A stretch of DNA of 41,074 nt from an uncultured Oxalicibacterium sp. (GCF_913776015.1 NZ_CAJYMD010000005.1:1-41074); one strand, 5' to 3'; positions 1 to 8,260 are shown, numbered from the stretch's first letter. Translations and numbers: made by a program. Notes: generated from the letters alone by a model not told the origin.

Positions 1-805
1 CGGTACCGGTGCGCACTTGCGAGACGATGCGCACCAGGCTCTCGTTCATGTCTTTCAATGCTTGCAGCAATTGGCCGGTTTCATCCTTGCTGGCAACAAC
101 GATGTTGCCGGTCAGGTCGCCTGCGGCTACCTTCTCCGCTAGACCAACGGCTTCGTTCAACGGACGTGTGATGCTCCGCGTGGCTAGGAAGCCAAACAAG
201 ATGCTCAACAGCACGGCGGCGATCGACAAGCCGATCAACATTTGCTTGGCGCGTGCTGCTTCGGCATGCGCTTCTTCACCCGCCTTATGCATCAGGGTGC
301 TCTGAATCTCGATCATCTTGTCGAGATTCTCCATGTAGAGAAGTTGCGCCGGACGCAATTCGTCGAACATGATTTGTGCCGCTTCCTCTGTACGACCATC
401 CTGCACGGCTGCAATGAAGCGATCTTTCAAAGGCAGAAACTTCGCTCGCGACTCCAGCAAGGCATTCATGTAGGTACGCGCCTGAGGATTGGCAATCGTC
501 TTGTCGAGCGCCTCGAGTGTTGAACTGATGATGCCCGACAATCGATTGACGTTATCAAGTTCAGCCTGTATCTGTTTTTTGTTAGTCATGAGCAACGCGT
601 TGCGCGTGCTCCGTGCGGTTTCGTTCAGCGAATCCTTGATCGTATGCGCCTGAACCGTCTTGGGGTATCGGTTATCAATGAGCATCGAAATGCCGTCATC
701 CAGCAAAGCAATACGAGTAAAGGCGATTACAGCAAGCGCAACTAGAATGGCAACGACACAACCGAAGCTGAGTGCCAATCGGTGACCGATTTTGAGATTT
801 TTCAT
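1..805 (-). CDS. Methyl-accepting chemotaxis protein, N-terminal part (cut by window edge)
   Basis: This is the first ~268 codons of a chemoreceptor on the reverse strand; the signalling domain lies outside the window. Read from the ATG at 805 the protein begins MKNLKIGHRLAL. A first membrane segment (about residues 10-30) is followed by a helical periplasmic region of about 160 residues that looks like a 4HB_MCP_1 ligand-binding bundle. A second membrane segment (sequence around LIGLSIAAVLLSILFGF) leads into a HAMP linker with the typical ATRSITRPLNEAV stretch and the start of the coiled coil. Such receptors sense small molecules in the periplasm and control CheA. The fold assignment is from pattern recognition, and the ligand cannot be predicted. 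It has a possible flagellar-type promoter upstream. Confidence 0.9.
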   Translation of the reverse strand, partial: MKNLKIGHRLALSFGCVVAILVALAVIAFTRIALLDDGISMLIDNRYPKTVQAHTIKDSLNETARSTRNALLMTNKKQIQAELDNVNRLSGIISSTLEALDKTIANPQARTYMNALLESRAKFLPLKDRFIAAVQDGRTEEAAQIMFDELRPAQLLYMENLDKMIEIQSTLMHKAGEEAHAEAARAKQMLIGLSIAAVLLSILFGFLATRSITRPLNEAVGLAEKVAAGDLTGNIVVASKDETGQLLQALKDMNESLVRIVSQVRTGT

Positions 806-835
806 GATGCCTGGGCGGTGAAGAAGATGTGAAGG

Positions 836-862
836 TAAACGTAAATGTTAAAAAAAACTTTA
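836..862 (-). promoter_or_regulatory. Candidate sigma-28 (FliA) promoter of the chemoreceptor gene
   Basis: On the reverse strand TAAAGTTT (855-862) exactly matches the FliA -35 consensus. Eleven bases later TACGTTTA (836-843) matches the GCCGATAA -10 element at only four of eight positions. It lies about 30 bases upstream of the chemoreceptor ATG, and chemoreceptor genes are commonly FliA-dependent. The poor -10 makes this tentative. Confidence 0.35.
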
Positions 863-937
863 CCCCGCGAAACACTTTTTTTGTAATTCTTACCTAAGAG
901 AAACTAGGTTATGCATCGTAGGCGGGGCCACCCCATA

Positions 938-965
938 TAAACATCCCATGGATATGGGATGTTTA
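938..965. repeat. Perfect 12-bp inverted repeat in a divergent intergenic region
   Basis: TAAACATCCCAT (938-949) and ATGGGATGTTTA (954-965) are exact reverse complements separated by GGAT. The element lies in the 264-bp gap between the divergent chemoreceptor and YigZ genes. It could be an operator for a dimeric regulator or an RNA hairpin. There is no clear T-run beyond the three Ts inside the arm, so it is not a textbook terminator. Confidence 0.6.
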
Positions 966-1069
966 ATCGATATACGCCTAACGTGTCAGATCGCATGCAG
1001 GGATTAGTCGATCATGGTTTTCACGTTATGCTTGCATCCTTGCTTCTTCCATAGAAATCTTCCCCCTTC

Positions 1070-1651
1070 ATGTATCAGTTGGCCCACCTCGTTTCGAACG
1101 AGATAGAAATCAAGAAAAGCCGCTTCATCGGCCAACTGTATCCCGTCACCTCACGTGCGCAAGCGATGGCGCAACTAGCCGCGTTGCGTGCTGCACATCC
1201 TGGTGCCGTGCATTTTTGCTGGGTGCTGATCTGTGATGGTGATTCGGGGCTTGACGATGACGGTGAACCATCGGGCACGGCGGCGCGGCCGATGTACAAC
1301 GTACTCGTGCACAAGCAGCTGTTCAATGTACTGGCAGTGGTGGTGCGCTACTGGGGCGGCATCAAGCTCGGCGCTGGCGGACTGACACGCGCTTACGGGC
1401 AAGCGATTTCGGAAGCCAGCAAGGAAGCGGTGCTCTTTCCCGTAGAGCCGATGTGCGAACGGCAATTGATCGTGCCATTTGCCGATGAATCGACCTTGCG
1501 TCACTACGTCGAGCGAGAAGGTGCGGAGATCGTGCAGGCGGATTATGCCGATGCCGTGCGCCTGACGATCAGAATCAAGGTCAGTCGCGTCACGGCATTT
1601 TGCGAAGAGGCGAACGATCTGCTGCGCGGCGGCTTGCAGATCGTCGAGTAA
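1070..1651 (+). CDS. yigZ: YigZ/IMPACT family protein (UPF0029)
   Basis: This 193-residue protein belongs to the IMPACT/YigZ family. The hallmark stretch DDDGEPSGTAARPM lies near residues 61-74 and is followed by VVVRYWGGIKLGAGGLTRAYG, which together identify the conserved N-terminal UPF0029 domain. A smaller C-terminal ferredoxin-like domain (DUF1949-like, about residues 135-193) completes the usual two-domain architecture. Length is close to the family norm of about 200. The eukaryotic relative IMPACT affects translational control through GCN1, but the bacterial role is not established and I do not assign one. It is monocistronic as far as seen and convergent with the aldo/keto reductase gene 36 bp downstream. 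Confidence 0.9.
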   Translation: MYQLAHLVSNEIEIKKSRFIGQLYPVTSRAQAMAQLAALRAAHPGAVHFCWVLICDGDSGLDDDGEPSGTAARPMYNVLVHKQLFNVLAVVVRYWGGIKLGAGGLTRAYGQAISEASKEAVLFPVEPMCERQLIVPFADESTLRHYVEREGAEIVQADYADAVRLTIRIKVSRVTAFCEEANDLLRGGLQIVE

Positions 1652-1687
1652 TGAATAACGAGGAAGGCCTGAACAGGCATGTCCTCA

Positions 1688-2521
1688 TCAAATCATTTCA
1701 AGCGGTTCCGGGCCATCCGGTGGTGGGAAAGCGGCATCGAGTTCGTCCAGATCTTCCTGCGTCAACACGAGATCGAGCGCCGCGCGATTTTCGCGTACAT
1801 GCTCGACGGAAGAGGCTTTCGGAATCGCAATCACACCTTCCTGTCGCAGCACCCATGCCAAGGCGACCTGCGCAGGTGTCGCATAGTGTCGATCGGCGAT
1901 GTCCTGCAATTCCGGATAATGCGCAAGGCTGCCCTGCTCGATCGGCGAATAGGCCATCAGCGGCAACTTGCGCTTCTGCGCCTGAGGCAATAAATCGAAT
2001 TCGATGCCACGCCGCGTCAGGTTGTACAGCACCTGATTGGTGGCAATCGCCTCGCCCCCGGCTGCACGATCGATTTCCTGCATGTCGCGTACATCCATAT
2101 TGCTGACGCCCCAGTGCTTGATCTTGCCCGCATCCTGCAATTGCTCGAAGGCAGCGATCGTCTCGGCAAACGGCGTACGGCCGCGCCAGTGCAATAAATA
2201 CAGATCGATGCAATCGGTACCCAGACGACGCAAGCTGCGTTCGCAAGCGGCGATCGTGCCGTTGCGCGAGGCATTGCTCGGCAATACCTTGCTGACGAGG
2301 AAGACGTCGTCGCGTCGTCCCTTGATCGCTTCACCGACCAGTTCTTCCGATAAACCGTCGCCATACATCTCGGCCGTATCGACCAATGTCATGCCGAGAT
2401 CGAGTCCCTCACGCAGCGTGGCAATCTCGGCCGCACGACGACTTGGATGATCGCCCATGTACCAGGTGCCCTGACCAAGAACGGGAACGGATACACCCGA
2501 AGGCAGTTTGGTGGTGCGCAT
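1688..2521 (-). CDS. Aldo/keto reductase
   Basis: This 277-residue NADPH-dependent oxidoreductase has the aldo/keto reductase (beta/alpha)8 barrel. The catalytic tetrad is visible as Asp48 and Tyr53 (LVDTAEMYG), Lys78 (FLVSKVLP) and His111 (LYLLHWRG). The C-terminal phosphate-binding stretch [16 protein letters not shown] is where the nucleotide's 2'-phosphate would sit. I place the start at 2521 because AAAGGA lies just upstream at proper spacing. The open frame extends 25 codons further, but that extension does not resemble the family. The physiological carbonyl substrate cannot be inferred. It is divergent from the cupin gene, which begins about 157 bp away. Confidence 0.92.
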   Translation of the reverse strand: MRTTKLPSGVSVPVLGQGTWYMGDHPSRRAAEIATLREGLDLGMTLVDTAEMYGDGLSEELVGEAIKGRRDDVFLVSKVLPSNASRNGTIAACERSLRRLGTDCIDLYLLHWRGRTPFAETIAAFEQLQDAGKIKHWGVSNMDVRDMQEIDRAAGGEAIATNQVLYNLTRRGIEFDLLPQAQKRKLPLMAYSPIEQGSLAHYPELQDIADRHYATPAQVALAWVLRQEGVIAIPKASSVEHVRENRAALDLVLTQEDLDELDAAFPPPDGPEPLEMI

Positions 2522-2678
2522 GATGTCCTTTCTTGTAACATGCCCGCAACCGATTGCGGACAGGAGGGTCGCGCGGCAATCTGCAAAATAAGGCATGCCT
2601 TACAATACGGCACGGCCCCGCGACCGCGGATGTCCGATTATACGTAATTGCACTTTTGCTCACGCTCGACCGTTCGTC

Positions 2679-3173
2679 ATGACTTCCGCTCCTCTTTCCG
2701 CACCGCGTGTGCCTGATTCCGGCACCCTGCATACCTGTCATCCCGGCGACATGGAATGGCTGCCCTGGGCCATGCCCGGCGCCTATTTCAAACTGTTGCA
2801 TGCCGATGCGGCAAGCGGCCGCTTCACGTTGATGATCAAGTTCGAACCCGGTGCGCAGGCACCGATCCATCGGCATATCGGCGCCGTCGAAGGCTACATG
2901 CTGGAAGGCGGCTTTCATTACCGCGACGACCCCGAGCATCCCTTCAATGCCGGCACCTATCTGTGGGAAAGCGATGGTGCCGTGCACCAACCAGTCAGCC
3001 CGAACGGCGCCATGATGTTCGCGATTTTCCACGGCCCGGTAGAAGGGCTGGACGAAGGCGGGAACCTGACCGGCCGTGTCGGCTGGAAATGGCACGTCGA
3101 CAAATGGAATGCCGCCGGCAACAACTATGTGCCGACCAATCTGGATGCCACTGCACCAAGCGAATCGCGCTGA
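2679..3173 (+). CDS. Cupin-domain protein (2,4'-dihydroxyacetophenone dioxygenase-like)
   Basis: This is a 164-residue soluble protein with one cupin barrel. The first cupin motif is visible as APIHRHIGAVEGYMLEGGFHYRDD (two His and one Glu, likely metal ligands). A weaker second motif surrounds GAVHQPVSPNGAMMFAIFHGP. The C-terminal tail with VGWKWHVDKW and NNYVPTNL resembles proteins annotated as the 2,4'-dihydroxyacetophenone dioxygenase family. That name comes from one characterised aromatic-cleaving enzyme, and most relatives are untested, so I treat the reaction as unknown. The start is the ATG at 2679; the frame is open upstream to 2595, but that stretch overlaps the leader of the divergent reductase gene. 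Confidence 0.75.
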   Translation: MTSAPLSAPRVPDSGTLHTCHPGDMEWLPWAMPGAYFKLLHADAASGRFTLMIKFEPGAQAPIHRHIGAVEGYMLEGGFHYRDDPEHPFNAGTYLWESDGAVHQPVSPNGAMMFAIFHGPVEGLDEGGNLTGRVGWKWHVDKWNAAGNNYVPTNLDATAPSESR

Positions 3174-3216
3174 ATGTGCTGAAGCAATACATGCCAAAAC
3201 ATTGCAGCGACGCCGC

Positions 3217-3222
3217 TATAAT
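3217..3222 (+). promoter_or_regulatory. Possible -10 box ahead of the diguanylate cyclase gene
   Basis: A perfect TATAAT lies 86 bases before the cyclase start, in the 134-bp gap after the cupin gene. No convincing -35 hexamer is found 16-18 bases upstream, so this is a weak candidate for an independent promoter. Confidence 0.3.
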
Positions 3223-3307
3223 GCGGCCATCAATGCGCCTCGAACAACCGCACCACGCCCGCTGCCTGCAATGGCCATTCGCGTCGGCTGCCCTTATTGA
3301 CTGAGCA

Positions 3308-4789
3308 ATGCGCCGCCTCTCTTCGGAAAAATATCGTCTGCTTGGCTGGATCTGCGGCTTGCTGATCATCGGCTTCCTGACCACCATCACCGGCAGCTAC
3401 ATCGTTTCGCGCGATACGATCCGCCAGAACGTCGTCGAGCAATCGCTGCCACTGACCAGCGACAACATCTATTCCGAAATCCAAAAAGACCTGCTGCGCC
3501 CCGCCTTCATCTCTTCCCTGATGTCCAGCGATACTTTCCTGCGCGACTGGATTCTGAACGGCGAAGCCGAACAGACACAGATCGTGCGCTATCTGAAGGA
3601 GGTCAAACAGAAGTACGGGATGATTACCGCCTTCCTCGTTTCCGATCGCACGCATCACTACTACTACGCCGATGGCATGCTCAAAACTGTCGATCCGAAT
3701 GAACATCGCGACGTCTGGTATTTCCGCGTACGCGAGATGAAGAACGAGTACGAGATCAATGTCGATATCGACATGGCCAATCGTGACGCAATGACCATCT
3801 TCCTCAATCATCGTGTACTCGACTATCGTGGCAATTTCATCGGTGCGGCTGGTGTCGGCTTGACGCTGGATACCATGGCCGAGTTTCTCGACAGCTATCA
3901 AACGCGCTTTCATCGTACCGTCTACTTTATTGACCGCGAAGGTCAGATCATGTTGTCGGGTAGAGCGATGCGCAATGTACGCGGACACATCGGCGACCTG
4001 CCGGGCATTTCTGCCGTCGCACGCGACATTCTGAACCACGACGTCAAGCCAACCAGCCTCGAATACACACGCAACGGTGAAACCGTGCTGCTGAGTTCGC
4101 GGTTCATTCCCGAACTCGACTGGTATCTGCTGGTCGAGCAAACCATTGCCGAAGATGTCCAACCCGTGCGTCGCATGCTGGCTATCAGTATCGCCATCAG
4201 TGCCATCGTCTCGATTCTGATCCTGGTTCTCACGCTGTTCGCCGTGAATCGCTATCAGACGCGCTTGCAGCAAATCGCCGGCACCGATGCGCTGACGGGT
4301 TTGTTGAACCGCCAGGCATTCGAACTCGTGTTTCGCCAAGCGGTACTGGATAGCGAGCGTCGCAGCACGCCGATGTGCGCCATTCTGTTCGACATCGATT
4401 TCTTCAAGACCGTCAACGACAATCATGGTCATCTGGTCGGCGACCACGTGCTGCAGCAGATCGCCGAACTGGCACGCAAAGCCCTGCGCGAAAGCGATAT
4501 CATCACGCGTTGGGGGGGCGAGGAATTCCTGATCCTGCTCAAGGACTGTCCGCTCGAACAGGCACATACGCTGGCTGAAAAACTGCGGCAGACAATTGCC
4601 GCACATCGTTTCGTCGTCGATGGCCAGCCAGTTTCAGTCAGCATCAGCCTCGGCGTAACGCAATACAGTGCGCGCGAACAGCTGCAAACCTTCTTCGCAC
4701 GTGCCGACAAGGCACTGTATGAAGCCAAGCGAGAAGGTCGCAACCGCGTCAATGTTTCGCTCAACACCCACAAGCAAAACGACGCATAA
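3308..4789 (+). CDS. Membrane diguanylate cyclase with periplasmic Cache-like sensor
   Basis: This 493-residue inner-membrane enzyme is predicted to make cyclic di-GMP from two GTP. One membrane helix near residues 12-34 and another near 297-320 (LAISIAISAIVSILILVLTLF) flank a periplasmic domain of about 260 residues resembling double Cache sensors (MANRDAMTIFLNHRV, GNFIGAAGVGLTLD). The cytoplasmic GGDEF domain starts with DALTGLLNR. It carries an intact GGEEF active site at residues 403-407 and an RESD inhibitory I-site at 394-397, five residues ahead, so product inhibition is expected. There is no EAL domain. The ligand is unknown; Cache domains often bind amino or organic acids. It sits alone between unrelated genes. 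Confidence 0.92.
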   Translation: MRRLSSEKYRLLGWICGLLIIGFLTTITGSYIVSRDTIRQNVVEQSLPLTSDNIYSEIQKDLLRPAFISSLMSSDTFLRDWILNGEAEQTQIVRYLKEVKQKYGMITAFLVSDRTHHYYYADGMLKTVDPNEHRDVWYFRVREMKNEYEINVDIDMANRDAMTIFLNHRVLDYRGNFIGAAGVGLTLDTMAEFLDSYQTRFHRTVYFIDREGQIMLSGRAMRNVRGHIGDLPGISAVARDILNHDVKPTSLEYTRNGETVLLSSRFIPELDWYLLVEQTIAEDVQPVRRMLAISIAISAIVSILILVLTLFAVNRYQTRLQQIAGTDALTGLLNRQAFELVFRQAVLDSERRSTPMCAILFDIDFFKTVNDNHGHLVGDHVLQQIAELARKALRESDIITRWGGEEFLILLKDCPLEQAHTLAEKLRQTIAAHRFVVDGQPVSVSISLGVTQYSAREQLQTFFARADKALYEAKREGRNRVNVSLNTHKQNDA

Positions 4790-4860
4790 CGTCGACTAGG
4801 AAGCCCTGCAGACCAAACAGCGATACACTTGATTCTTTGGGCACAGCCCTGCCGATTGCC

Positions 4861-5652
4861 ATGTCTACCTACCCCGCCGCCACGCCCGCTGCGGCGCTCT
4901 CTGCCGAAGAGATCGCCCGTTTCGAACGCGATGGTTTCCTTGTCTTCCGCGCCATGCTGGACCCGGCAGCCTGCACGCACATGCTGGAAGTCGCGTCGCG
5001 TCAGTTGCAACAAGCTGTACCACCACTCGAGTATGAAGCAGAGCTAGGCTACGAAGGCGCGCCCGCCTCACTCGAGGCCGAAGGCGGCAAAACGGTGCGC
5101 CGCCTGCGTGGCGCCTACGATCGGGATGATTGCTTTCGTGAATGGGCTGAGGATCCACGCATCGTCGATAAGGTACGTCAACTCGTGAACGAGCCCGTGT
5201 GCCTGACGCTCGCGCATCACAACTGTGTGATGACCAAACATCCCCGTTACGGCACCGCCACAGGCTGGCATCGTGACATTCGCTACTGGTCGTTTACGCA
5301 CCCCGACTTGGTGTGTGTGTGGCTGGCATTGGGCGAAGAAACCAGCGCCAATGGTGGTTTACGCTTCATCCCTGGCTCGCATCGGCTGGCCATACCCCGT
5401 GAGCAACTCGACGACCTGCTCTTCCTGCGGCCGGATCACCCAGCCAATGCCAAACTGTTCGCACAAGGCGTGCCAGTCCAATTGCAGCAAGGCGATGTGG
5501 TGTTCTTTCACAGCCACCTGTTCCACGCTGCCGGCGTCAATACGTCGAACGTCGTGAAAACCTCGGTGGCATTCGTGTACCACGGCTGCAGCAACCAACC
5601 GGTCGCGGGAACACGCTCGGCAGCATTGGCGGACATACGACTGTCGGATTGA
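4861..5652 (+). CDS. Phytanoyl-CoA dioxygenase (PhyH) family Fe(II)/2-oxoglutarate oxygenase
   Basis: This 263-residue soluble non-heme iron oxygenase belongs to the PhyH family. The iron-binding facial triad is visible as HRD in ATGWHRDIRYW (about residues 138-140) and a distal His in FFHSHLFHAAGVN. An Arg in the GLRFIPGSHR region and one further on probably bind 2-oxoglutarate. The N-terminus carries the typical FERDGFLVFRAMLDP stretch. I chose the ATG at 4861; a TTG at 4837 is in frame and would add eight residues. Neither has a strong ribosome-binding site. PhyH relatives hydroxylate lipids, natural products or amino acids, and no substrate is suggested by the neighbours. Confidence 0.85.
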   Translation: MSTYPAATPAAALSAEEIARFERDGFLVFRAMLDPAACTHMLEVASRQLQQAVPPLEYEAELGYEGAPASLEAEGGKTVRRLRGAYDRDDCFREWAEDPRIVDKVRQLVNEPVCLTLAHHNCVMTKHPRYGTATGWHRDIRYWSFTHPDLVCVWLALGEETSANGGLRFIPGSHRLAIPREQLDDLLFLRPDHPANAKLFAQGVPVQLQQGDVVFFHSHLFHAAGVNTSNVVKTSVAFVYHGCSNQPVAGTRSAALADIRLSD

Positions 5653-5735
5653 GTTGGAATTTAAACCTAGGTGATCGGACAACTCACACGTTAAGCCGGG
5701 ATGACGAAATTTCACATATCCAGTCACGTTTTACC

Positions 5736-5763
5736 AAGGCTGGCGCATCCAACGCCAGCCTTT
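5736..5763. terminator. Hairpin between convergent genes, probable terminator
   Basis: AAGGCTGGCG (5736-5745) and CGCCAGCCTT (5753-5762) form a perfect 10-bp stem with a 7-base loop. It lies between the convergent PhyH gene and the small disordered-protein gene. The T-run is short in both directions, so termination is likely but not certain. Confidence 0.55.
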
Positions 5764-5803
5764 CCTGACTAAAACCAACTCACCACAAGGAGTGAATTCA
5801 GCA

Positions 5804-6148
5804 TCAGTCCTTGGGCGTGCTCGATGGCTTACGCGCCGACTCCGGCAAGGCTTTCTGTGTTGCATCATGATCATCGCGATGCACTTCTTCCACCCCAGGC
5901 ATGCCACGGCGATCGGTGTCGATTTGACCGCTTTCGATATCGGCGTGCGCCTGTCGAATGTCATCGCGCGGACCGCTTTTCTGGCTATCGAAGGATTCAT
6001 CATGTTCATGCGGCAGACGTGGCGAGGAGTCATGACTGTCCCCGCGGCTACTTACTCCTTGCCGATCATCATGTCGTTTCGTGGTGGAAACCTGCGTTTC
6101 AGGCATGGTGGTTTGCTGGTTTGCGGCATTCTTTTCTTTTGCGCTCAT
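5804..6148 (-). CDS. Small, highly charged, probably disordered protein
   Basis: This 114-residue protein has no recognisable domain. It is rich in Asp, Glu, Arg, His, Ser and Gln, lacks any hydrophobic stretch and is probably intrinsically disordered and cytoplasmic. An AGGAGG sequence 5-6 bases before the ATG at 6148 strongly supports translation. Hydrophilic proteins of this type are often linked to desiccation or stress tolerance, but nothing here proves that. It is flanked by a hairpin downstream and by the manganese-exporter riboswitch region upstream on the other strand. Confidence 0.7.
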   Translation of the reverse strand: MSAKEKNAANQQTTMPETQVSTTKRHDDRQGVSSRGDSHDSSPRLPHEHDESFDSQKSGPRDDIRQAHADIESGQIDTDRRGMPGVEEVHRDDHDATQKALPESARKPSSTPKD

Positions 6149-6330
6149 TGCGTCCTCCTGAATGAATAGGGCAAGAGGTTTTCACTCCTGCATAAAGAAT
6201 AGAACCGCCATACCCGCATTAAATTCCCCCCCATTTGCCACACCTGCGGGATAAGGTGAGATGCCGCACAAAGCTGCGATGTCACGAAACCTTCACACTT
6301 GCCGCGACGAAGTCTGTTAAGATGCGGCCT

Positions 6331-6433
6331 GAACTTTGGGGAGTAGCCGTTTCCTGTCCCCCAGGAAAATCTGTATCAACACATTTGGCCCACATGGCCA
6401 TGGTGCAGATGGTCGAAAGACTTGGCGAGACCA
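6331..6433 (+). ncRNA. yybP-ykoY manganese riboswitch
   Basis: The leader of the GDT1-family exporter contains the two conserved signatures of the yybP-ykoY aptamer: TTTGGGGAGTAGCCG (about 6336-6350) and CTTGGCGAGACCATGG (about 6421-6436). Between them is a variable arm with pairing CCTGTCCCCCAGG. This class binds Mn2+ and switches on manganese exporters in E. coli (mntP, alx) and other bacteria (established knowledge). The aptamer boundaries are approximate because I could not fold the RNA. The frame that runs open through this region from 6235 is not coding. Confidence 0.85.
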
Positions 6434-6434
6434 T

Positions 6435-6478
6435 GGATCAAATTGCGACCGGAAGTGGCCGGGGTCGCCGTTTGATCC
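6435..6478 (+). promoter_or_regulatory. Expression-platform hairpin after the Mn riboswitch
   Basis: GGATCAAA (6435-6442) pairs with TTTGATCC (6471-6478), and GCGACC (6445-6450) with GGTCGC (6463-6468). Together they give a long two-part stem directly after the aptamer and 35 bases before the exporter ATG. It partly overlaps the 3' side of the aptamer's closing region. It could therefore alternate with the Mn-bound fold and control termination or translation. No T-run follows, so an intrinsic terminator is not evident. Confidence 0.55.
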
Positions 6479-6513
6479 TGGTATTCGTCATCCGGCCCGG
6501 AAAGTTATTCACC

Positions 6514-7092
6514 ATGGAAGCATTTCTCGTTTCAACCGGCGTCGTTGCCCTCGCAGAAATCGGCGACAAGACCCAACTCCTCGCGTTTCTCCTCGCCGCA
6601 AAATTTCGCAAGCCCTTGCCCATCGTTGCCGCCATTCTGGCCGCCACGCTGTTCAATCACGCCTTTGCGGCAGCCATTGGCACCTGGCTGACCAGCATGC
6701 TGGGGCCGGAAACCATGCGCTGGATACTGGGCATTTCCTTCATCGCGATGGCGGGGTGGATCCTGATTCCCGACAAGATCGATGAAAACGAAGATGAAAA
6801 ATTCGCGAAATTCGGCGTTTTCCTGACGACCTTCATCGCCTTCTTCCTCGCCGAAATGGGCGACAAGACGCAGATCGCCACCGTAGCGCTAGCGGCAAAA
6901 TTCGATTCCTTCCTGTGGGTCGTAGCAGGTACCACTTTCGGCATGATGCTGGCGAATGCACCTGCCGTGTATCTGGGTGATCGCATTGCCGGCAAGATGC
7001 CGGTCAAGCTGGTACATCGCATCGCTGCAGCGATCTTTGCGATTCTGGGCGTAGCGACGCTGCTCGGCGCCGGTGCACGTTTCGGCTTCTAA
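6514..7092 (+). CDS. GDT1/UPF0016 (TMEM165) family manganese/cation exporter
   Basis: This 192-residue inner-membrane protein has about six helices. It contains two copies of the family's hallmark ExGDKT motif: E15-I-G-D-K-T and E114-M-G-D-K-T, each in a membrane helix, with an acidic cytosolic linker (DKIDENEDEK) between the two halves. This is the internal two-fold repeat of the GDT1 family, whose bacterial members (such as MneA of Vibrio) export Mn2+. The start is placed at 6514 because the frame upstream runs through the riboswitch. The Mn-sensing leader and the family agree: the likely role is relief of manganese excess. It is monocistronic, ending at hairpins after 7081. Confidence 0.9.
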   Translation: MEAFLVSTGVVALAEIGDKTQLLAFLLAAKFRKPLPIVAAILAATLFNHAFAAAIGTWLTSMLGPETMRWILGISFIAMAGWILIPDKIDENEDEKFAKFGVFLTTFIAFFLAEMGDKTQIATVALAAKFDSFLWVVAGTTFGMMLANAPAVYLGDRIAGKMPVKLVHRIAAAIFAILGVATLLGAGARFGF

Positions 7093-7117
7093 GCCGAATT
7101 CCCAAGTTTACTTTCCA

Positions 7118-7148
7118 GGCTAGGCTGCTTAGATCAGCCTAGCCATTT
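7118..7148 (+). terminator. Hairpin terminator after the Mn exporter
   Basis: GGCTAGGCTG (7118-7127) and CAGCCTAGCC (7135-7144) form a perfect 10-bp stem with a 7-base loop and then ATTTGG. A second, tighter hairpin, TTCGGCTT-CT-AAGCCGAA (7081-7098), overlaps the stop codon. The pair probably terminates the exporter transcript and may also serve the convergent nitronate monooxygenase gene. Confidence 0.55.
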
Positions 7149-7230
7149 GGTCCCAAAGCTTTGATGCAACACAGGCCGCGCCGGCAACGGACGCGACCTG
7201 GGCGCATGTCAACTGCATCCGCAATCATGC

Positions 7231-8199
7231 TCAGAGTTGCAAACGCGCCCTTGCCGCCGCGTATTCCCGCTTGAAACGCTCGACAATATCGGCCACCGGC
7301 TCGATGGCATCGATTAATCCCACGCCCTGCCCCGCGCCCCAGATATCGCGCCATGCCTTGGCACCCGTGTTGCCGCCCGAACCGAAATCGAGTTTCGACT
7401 TGTCCGCGCTCGGCAGATTGTCGGGATCGAGCCCCGCATTGAGAATTGACTGGCGCAGGTAATTACCGTGCACGCCGGTGAACAGATTGCTGTAGATCAC
7501 ATCGGCCGCCGCTGCATCGAGCAAACCCTGCCGATAGGCATCACCGATATTCGCTTCCGGTGTCGCCAGCCAGCGCGAGCCGATGTAGGCCAGGTCCGCA
7601 CCCATTGCCTGCACTGCAAGAATTGCATCGCCACTGGCAATCGCGCCTGAAAGAATCAGTGGGCCGTCGTAGCGCTTGCGCACTTCGCCGACCAGCGCGA
7701 ACGGCGACAGCGTACCTGCATGGCCGCCTGCGCCGGCTGCAACCAGAATCAGGCCATCCACACCGGCTTCCAGCGCCTTCTCCGCATGCCGCAACGAGAT
7801 CACATCATGCAGCACGATACCGCCATAACTATGAATCGCATCCAGCATTTCAGTAGGCGGTGCGCGCAAGGAAGAGATGATGATTGGCACACGGTGACGC
7901 ACACAGACTTCCACATCATGCGCAAGGCGCGCATTCGACTGATGCACGATCTGGTTCACCGCAATCGGCCCGACGGCCGCATCAGGATGCGCTGCGCGAT
8001 GAGCAGCCAGCTCGGTCTGGATATACGTCAGCCAGGTATCGAGCATCTCGGCCGGACGTGCATTAAGCGCGGGAAAGGAACCGACGATGCCCGCCTTGCA
8101 TTGCGCCAGCACGAGTTGCGGGCCGCTGGCGATGAACATCGGCGCTGCAATCACGGGCAGCGCCAGATTTTGTAAAGCAGCAGGAAGGGGTCGCGACAT
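7231..8199 (-). CDS. Nitronate monooxygenase family flavoenzyme
   Basis: This 322-residue FMN-dependent TIM-barrel enzyme belongs to the 2-nitropropane dioxygenase/nitronate monooxygenase family. Visible features are the N-terminal LPVIAAPMFIASGPQLVLA stretch, the glycine-rich phosphate-binding segment LVAAGAGGHAG, and MGADLAYIGSRWLAT further on. These enzymes oxidise alkyl nitronates, such as propionate-3-nitronate, to carbonyl compounds. I use the ATG at 8199 because GAGGAG lies just upstream; an in-frame ATG at 8232 would add eleven residues. It follows the DUF1854 gene by 61 bp on the same strand and could be co-transcribed with it, though no functional link to cyanophycin is known to me. 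Confidence 0.85.
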   Translation of the reverse strand: MSRPLPAALQNLALPVIAAPMFIASGPQLVLAQCKAGIVGSFPALNARPAEMLDTWLTYIQTELAAHRAAHPDAAVGPIAVNQIVHQSNARLAHDVEVCVRHRVPIIISSLRAPPTEMLDAIHSYGGIVLHDVISLRHAEKALEAGVDGLILVAAGAGGHAGTLSPFALVGEVRKRYDGPLILSGAIASGDAILAVQAMGADLAYIGSRWLATPEANIGDAYRQGLLDAAAADVIYSNLFTGVHGNYLRQSILNAGLDPDNLPSADKSKLDFGSGGNTGAKAWRDIWGAGQGVGLIDAIEPVADIVERFKREYAAARARLQL

Positions 8200-8260
8200 C
8201 AATGGTCTCCTCGGCGCGTTGTCAATCGTCACGCCGGGACAACATCGACGGTGACGATGG

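Noticed and set aside
3230-4606. 458-codon reverse frame opposite the diguanylate cyclase
   Set aside because: It is a shadow of a GGDEF gene with intact catalytic motifs, and no ribosome-binding site or family resemblance is seen.
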